The translations under genes were made by a program, and so were the position numbers. 41,644 bases of DNA, taken from NCBI GenBank assembly GCA_947001705.1, contig CAMQHT010000018.1, positions 1 through 41,644 on the forward strand, given 5' to 3'. This DNA is from an uncultured Collinsella sp. (GTDB taxonomy: Bacteria; Actinomycetota; Coriobacteriia; Coriobacteriales; Coriobacteriaceae). The stretch's first letter is position 1, and each line of letters starts with the position of its first letter. A model generated the notes under the pieces. The model was given only the letters and a program-made list of their open reading frames with translations. It was not told the origin of the DNA and did no database searches. Shown one piece after another: positions 39,071-41,644 of this stretch.

Positions 39071-39900
39071 GCAAACATTCCTCCCCTGCACTTACCATGC
39101 GCGATGCGCTCTACGAGGCTCCCGGCCCCAAGATGCGCGCCAAGATTCGCATCGGCACCGCCATCTCGCTTGTTGCCGTCGCCGCGCTCGTTGTCCTCGT
39201 GCTGCAGCGCTTTTATGTGACCGGTCAGCTTTCGGTCCACTATTGGTATTTCTTTACGCACCTCACTACCTGGAAGTTCTTACTTGCCGGTTTTGAGGGC
39301 ACGGTAAAGGTCGCGCTCACCGCCGGCGCTATCGCGCTGGTACTGGGTCTGGCCCTCATGCTCGGCCGCACCAGCGACATTAAGCCGCTGCAGCTGGTCT
39401 GCCGCGTGCTCACCGATTTCTTCCGTGGCGTGCCGAGCCTCCTGTTCATCTACTTCTTCTTTTTGGTGTTGCCCCAGTACAAGATCGCGCTGCCGTCGTT
39501 TTGGATGCTCACACTTCCCGTCGCGCTCGCTGCGGCCGGCGTACTGGCCGAGATCTTCCGCGCCGGCGTCAACGCCGTACCGCGCGGCCAGGTCGAGGCC
39601 GCTCAGGCACTCGGTCTCTCCAAGGCTAAAATCACCTTTAAAATCGTGCTGCCGCAAGCCATTCGGTTTATCATTCCGTCGTTGATCTCGCAGCTTGTGG
39701 TCGTCGTCAAAGACACCACCGTCGCCTATGTAGTGAGCTACCCCGACCTCATGCAAAACGCCCGCGTGCTCATTACCAACTACGACGCGCTCGTGTCGGT
39801 CTACCTGGTTATCGCGGTCATCTACATCCTCATCAACGTCGCGATCAACAAGGCCGCCGTCTACGTCTCGCACAAGACCGGCGCGACCATCATTCGCTAA
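39067..39900 (+). CDS. amino-acid ABC transporter permease 2 (GluD type)
   Basis: 277 residues. An N-terminal cytosolic stretch of about 30 residues is followed by six hydrophobic segments. The EAA loop is EAAQALGLSKAKITFKIVLP; the core FEGTVKVALTAGAIALVLGL and FFRGVPSLLFIYFFFLVLP match HisQ/M family proteins. It pairs with permease 1, with which it overlaps by 4 bp. Confidence 0.95.
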   Translation: MSKHSSPALTMRDALYEAPGPKMRAKIRIGTAISLVAVAALVVLVLQRFYVTGQLSVHYWYFFTHLTTWKFLLAGFEGTVKVALTAGAIALVLGLALMLGRTSDIKPLQLVCRVLTDFFRGVPSLLFIYFFFLVLPQYKIALPSFWMLTLPVALAAAGVLAEIFRAGVNAVPRGQVEAAQALGLSKAKITFKIVLPQAIRFIIPSLISQLVVVVKDTTVAYVVSYPDLMQNARVLITNYDALVSVYLVIAVIYILINVAINKAAVYVSHKTGATIIR

Positions 39901-39936
39901 CGATTTACCATTTCGAGTCATAAGGAGCCGAGCACC

Positions 39937-40701
39937 ATGGCACAGAGCACTTCTTCTACCGGCAATCAGCCGCTGATTGAGCTCAAGCACGTCGATAAGC
40001 ACTATGGCGATCTGCACGTCCTCAACGACATCAATCTCTCGGTCGACCGCGGCGAAGTCGTCGTCGTGATCGGCCCCTCGGGCTCGGGCAAGTCGACCAT
40101 GTGCCGAACCATCAACCGCCTGGAAACCATCGACTCGGGCGAGATTCTCATCGAGGGCGAGCCTCTGCCGCAGGAAGGCAAGGATCTTGCCCGCATGCGC
40201 GCCGAGCTGGGCATGGTGTTTCAGCAGTTCAACCTGTTTGCACATATGACCGTGCTACAGAACGTCATGCTGGGACCGGTCGACGTGCTGGGCGTCTCCA
40301 AGGATGAGGCCCGCGAGCGCGCCATGGACCTGCTAGGCCGCGTAGGCGTCGCCGAGCAGGCCGATAAGGTGCCCGCACAGCTCTCGGGCGGCCAGCAACA
40401 GCGTGTAGCCATTGCCCGCTCGCTTGCCATGCAACCCAAGGCCATGCTCTTCGACGAGCCCACGAGCGCTCTTGATCCCGAGATGATCAACGAGGTGCTC
40501 GAGGTCATGGTCCGTCTGGCCCAGCAGGGCATGACGATGATCGTCATCACGCACGAGATGAACTTTGCCCGTCGCGTGGCCGACCGTGTCGTGTTTATGG
40601 CCGATGGCCAGATCGTGGAAACCGGCACGCCCGACGAGTTCTTCGACCATCCCCAGACCAAACGCGCCCAGGACTTCCTCAACTCCATCAAGGGCCACTA
40701 A
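39937..40701 (+). CDS. amino-acid ABC transporter ATPase (GlnQ/GluA type)
   Basis: 254 residues with an AAGGAG site. Walker A is GPSGSGKST (46-54), followed by the Q-loop FQQFNLFAHMT, the signature LSGGQQQR, Walker B MLFDEPTSALD and the H-loop ITHEM. The sequence is the close consensus of polar amino-acid transporter ATPases and powers the two permeases upstream. Confidence 0.97.
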   Translation: MAQSTSSTGNQPLIELKHVDKHYGDLHVLNDINLSVDRGEVVVVIGPSGSGKSTMCRTINRLETIDSGEILIEGEPLPQEGKDLARMRAELGMVFQQFNLFAHMTVLQNVMLGPVDVLGVSKDEARERAMDLLGRVGVAEQADKVPAQLSGGQQQRVAIARSLAMQPKAMLFDEPTSALDPEMINEVLEVMVRLAQQGMTMIVITHEMNFARRVADRVVFMADGQIVETGTPDEFFDHPQTKRAQDFLNSIKGH

Positions 40702-40753
40702 CCCAATTGCCATGTTCGCTCGCCATGACCATCCAAACTCGAAAGCAACACCT

Positions 40754-41563
40754 ATGATCGGAACTCGCACTTCATCGTCATACACCCCGCACGTCGACGT
40801 CGATCCCGCCGACCGCCCGCTCATCCTCGTCGCGCCGCGCTGGGAAGAGGCGAAGCCGTTTTTAAGCGAGACGCTCTCCCCCAACGAGGAAATCGCAAGT
40901 GTCTTTGTCGATGCCATCCTTGCCGCCGGCGGCCTGCCGCTGCAGATGTCCATCACCGAGGACATTGAGGTCATCCGCCATTACGTCGATATCGCCGACG
41001 GTATCGCTATTCCCGGCGGCCCGGATGTCAACCCCAAACGCTGGGGCGATGAACGACCCTACGACCCCACCCTCTGCTGCGAGATCCGCGATAGCTTTGA
41101 GTTTAAGCTGGTCGGCGAGGTGCTCCGCGCCAAAAAGCCGCTCTTTACCACCTGCCGTGGCACGCAATTGCTCAATGTCGCCACTGGCGGCACCCTGTGC
41201 ATGGACGTGCCGAGCCTGGGCGCTCGCGAGGGCCGCACGCAGTGGCGCCATACCCACGTGCTCAACGACCCCGTGCATCCCGTCGAGGTCGTGCCGGGCT
41301 CGCTGCTGGAGCGCGCGCTTGGCGGGCACAGGCTGATCCAGACCAACTCCGCACACCACTGCTGCGTCGATCATCTGGGTAAGAGCACGCGTTTGGTCGC
41401 CAAGGCAACCGACGGCGTTCCCGAGTGCATCGAGGTCGAAGGCCAGCCATTCTGCTTGGGCGTGCAATGGCATCCCGAGTACACCTGGCAGACGCTCGAG
41501 ACCGACTTTAACCTGTGGAAGTCGTTTGTCGAGGCAGCGACCAAGGTAAAGCAGGCCCGCTAG
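40754..41563 (+). CDS. class-I glutamine amidotransferase-like peptidase (PuuD/C26 type)
   Basis: 269 residues from ATG at 40754; the ribosome site is weak and upstream starts are also possible. The C26 catalytic triad is visible: nucleophile C134 in FTTCRGTQLLN, and H240/E242 in GVQWHPEY. Residues 20-60 hold the family opening PLILVAPRW. Members hydrolyse gamma-glutamyl amides such as gamma-glutamyl-GABA. Placed directly behind an amino-acid importer, it may process an imported gamma-glutamyl compound, but this is inferred from position. Confidence 0.9.
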   Translation: MIGTRTSSSYTPHVDVDPADRPLILVAPRWEEAKPFLSETLSPNEEIASVFVDAILAAGGLPLQMSITEDIEVIRHYVDIADGIAIPGGPDVNPKRWGDERPYDPTLCCEIRDSFEFKLVGEVLRAKKPLFTTCRGTQLLNVATGGTLCMDVPSLGAREGRTQWRHTHVLNDPVHPVEVVPGSLLERALGGHRLIQTNSAHHCCVDHLGKSTRLVAKATDGVPECIEVEGQPFCLGVQWHPEYTWQTLETDFNLWKSFVEAATKVKQAR

Positions 41564-41643
41564 TTCGCGAACCGCACAACAGACAAGGGCGCCTCGCGCA
41601 GGGCCGACATCGTTGCCGCATATTGCTGCTGCAGCGCATGCAT
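41560..41643 (-). CDS. 3' end of a minus-strand gene (partial)
   Basis: The minus strand is open from the window edge to TAG (41560-41562), encoding MHALQQQYAATMSALREAPL then SVVRFAN. It overlaps the stop of the previous gene by 3 bases, convergently. The composition looks protein-like, but 27 codons cannot be assigned to a family. Confidence 0.4.
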   Translation of the reverse strand: MHALQQQYAATMSALREAPLSVVRFAN

Positions 41644-41644
41644 A

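Overview
The window is high-GC DNA with dense, mostly minus-strand genes, consistent AGGAGG-type ribosome binding sites and short intergenic gaps. The gene set (a groES-groEL pair, a very large fused 2-hydroxyacyl-CoA dehydratase activase, an AmaP/DUF2273/Asp23 envelope-stress cluster, an OPT transporter, a DUF6020 membrane protein, amtB-glnK) fits an anaerobic gut member of the Coriobacteriia. Collinsella is my best guess. This is inferred from gene content and composition, not from a marker comparison.

Layout. 1-2600: the 3' end of an unknown plus-strand gene, then groL and groES (minus), bracketed by two large nested inverted repeats. 2.6-6.0 kb: a divergent pair of hydrolases, a YtcJ-like amidohydrolase and an M20 amidohydrolase. 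6.0-8.6 kb: a zinc-ribbon membrane protein with a Pro-Glu tail, and a YitT/DUF2179 protein. 8.7-10.3 kb: the amaP-DUF2273-asp23 operon. 10.4-16.6 kb: minus-strand yebC, DUF6020 membrane protein, lgt, a NifU-domain protein, comEB (dCMP deaminase) and coaX. 16.8-19.9 kb: plus-strand OPT transporter and a DUF389 membrane protein carrying an EF-hand-like loop. 20.0-27.6 kb: a small exported protein, a 3-hydroxyacyl-CoA dehydrogenase, and a TetR regulator apparently co-transcribed with the 1591-residue activase. 27.6-31.2 kb: an unlisted 41-codon membrane micro-ORF flanked by two matching hairpins, a Cof-type HAD phosphatase whose start lies in a 21-bp perfect hairpin, and an MFS exporter with its TetR regulator. 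31.2-34.6 kb: amtB-glnK, and an HD-domain gene followed by a CmpB-type membrane protein. 34.8-41.6 kb: a DXS-like enzyme, a 650-bp gene-free region with an alternating inverted-repeat array, then a four-gene polar amino-acid ABC importer followed by a class-I glutamine amidotransferase-like peptidase (PuuD type). The last 84 bases hold the 3' end of a minus-strand gene.

The most unusual content is between genes. A 44-bp repeat occurs three times. A loose family of short hairpins built around a GGGAC/GTCCC core sits at or over the stop codons of several genes. A six-copy, strand-alternating 15-bp motif with constant 25-26 bp spacing lies downstream of the DXS-like gene. Two start codons (the HAD gene and the MFS-linked TetR gene) have hairpins that would pair with, or sit beside, the ribosome binding site in read-through transcripts.

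At protein level the DXS-like enzyme keeps the thiamine-chemistry residues but has lost the three residues that bind glyceraldehyde 3-phosphate in E. coli DXS. The PII protein lacks the modified T-loop tyrosine. No tRNA, rRNA, insertion sequence, prophage or cas genes were seen.
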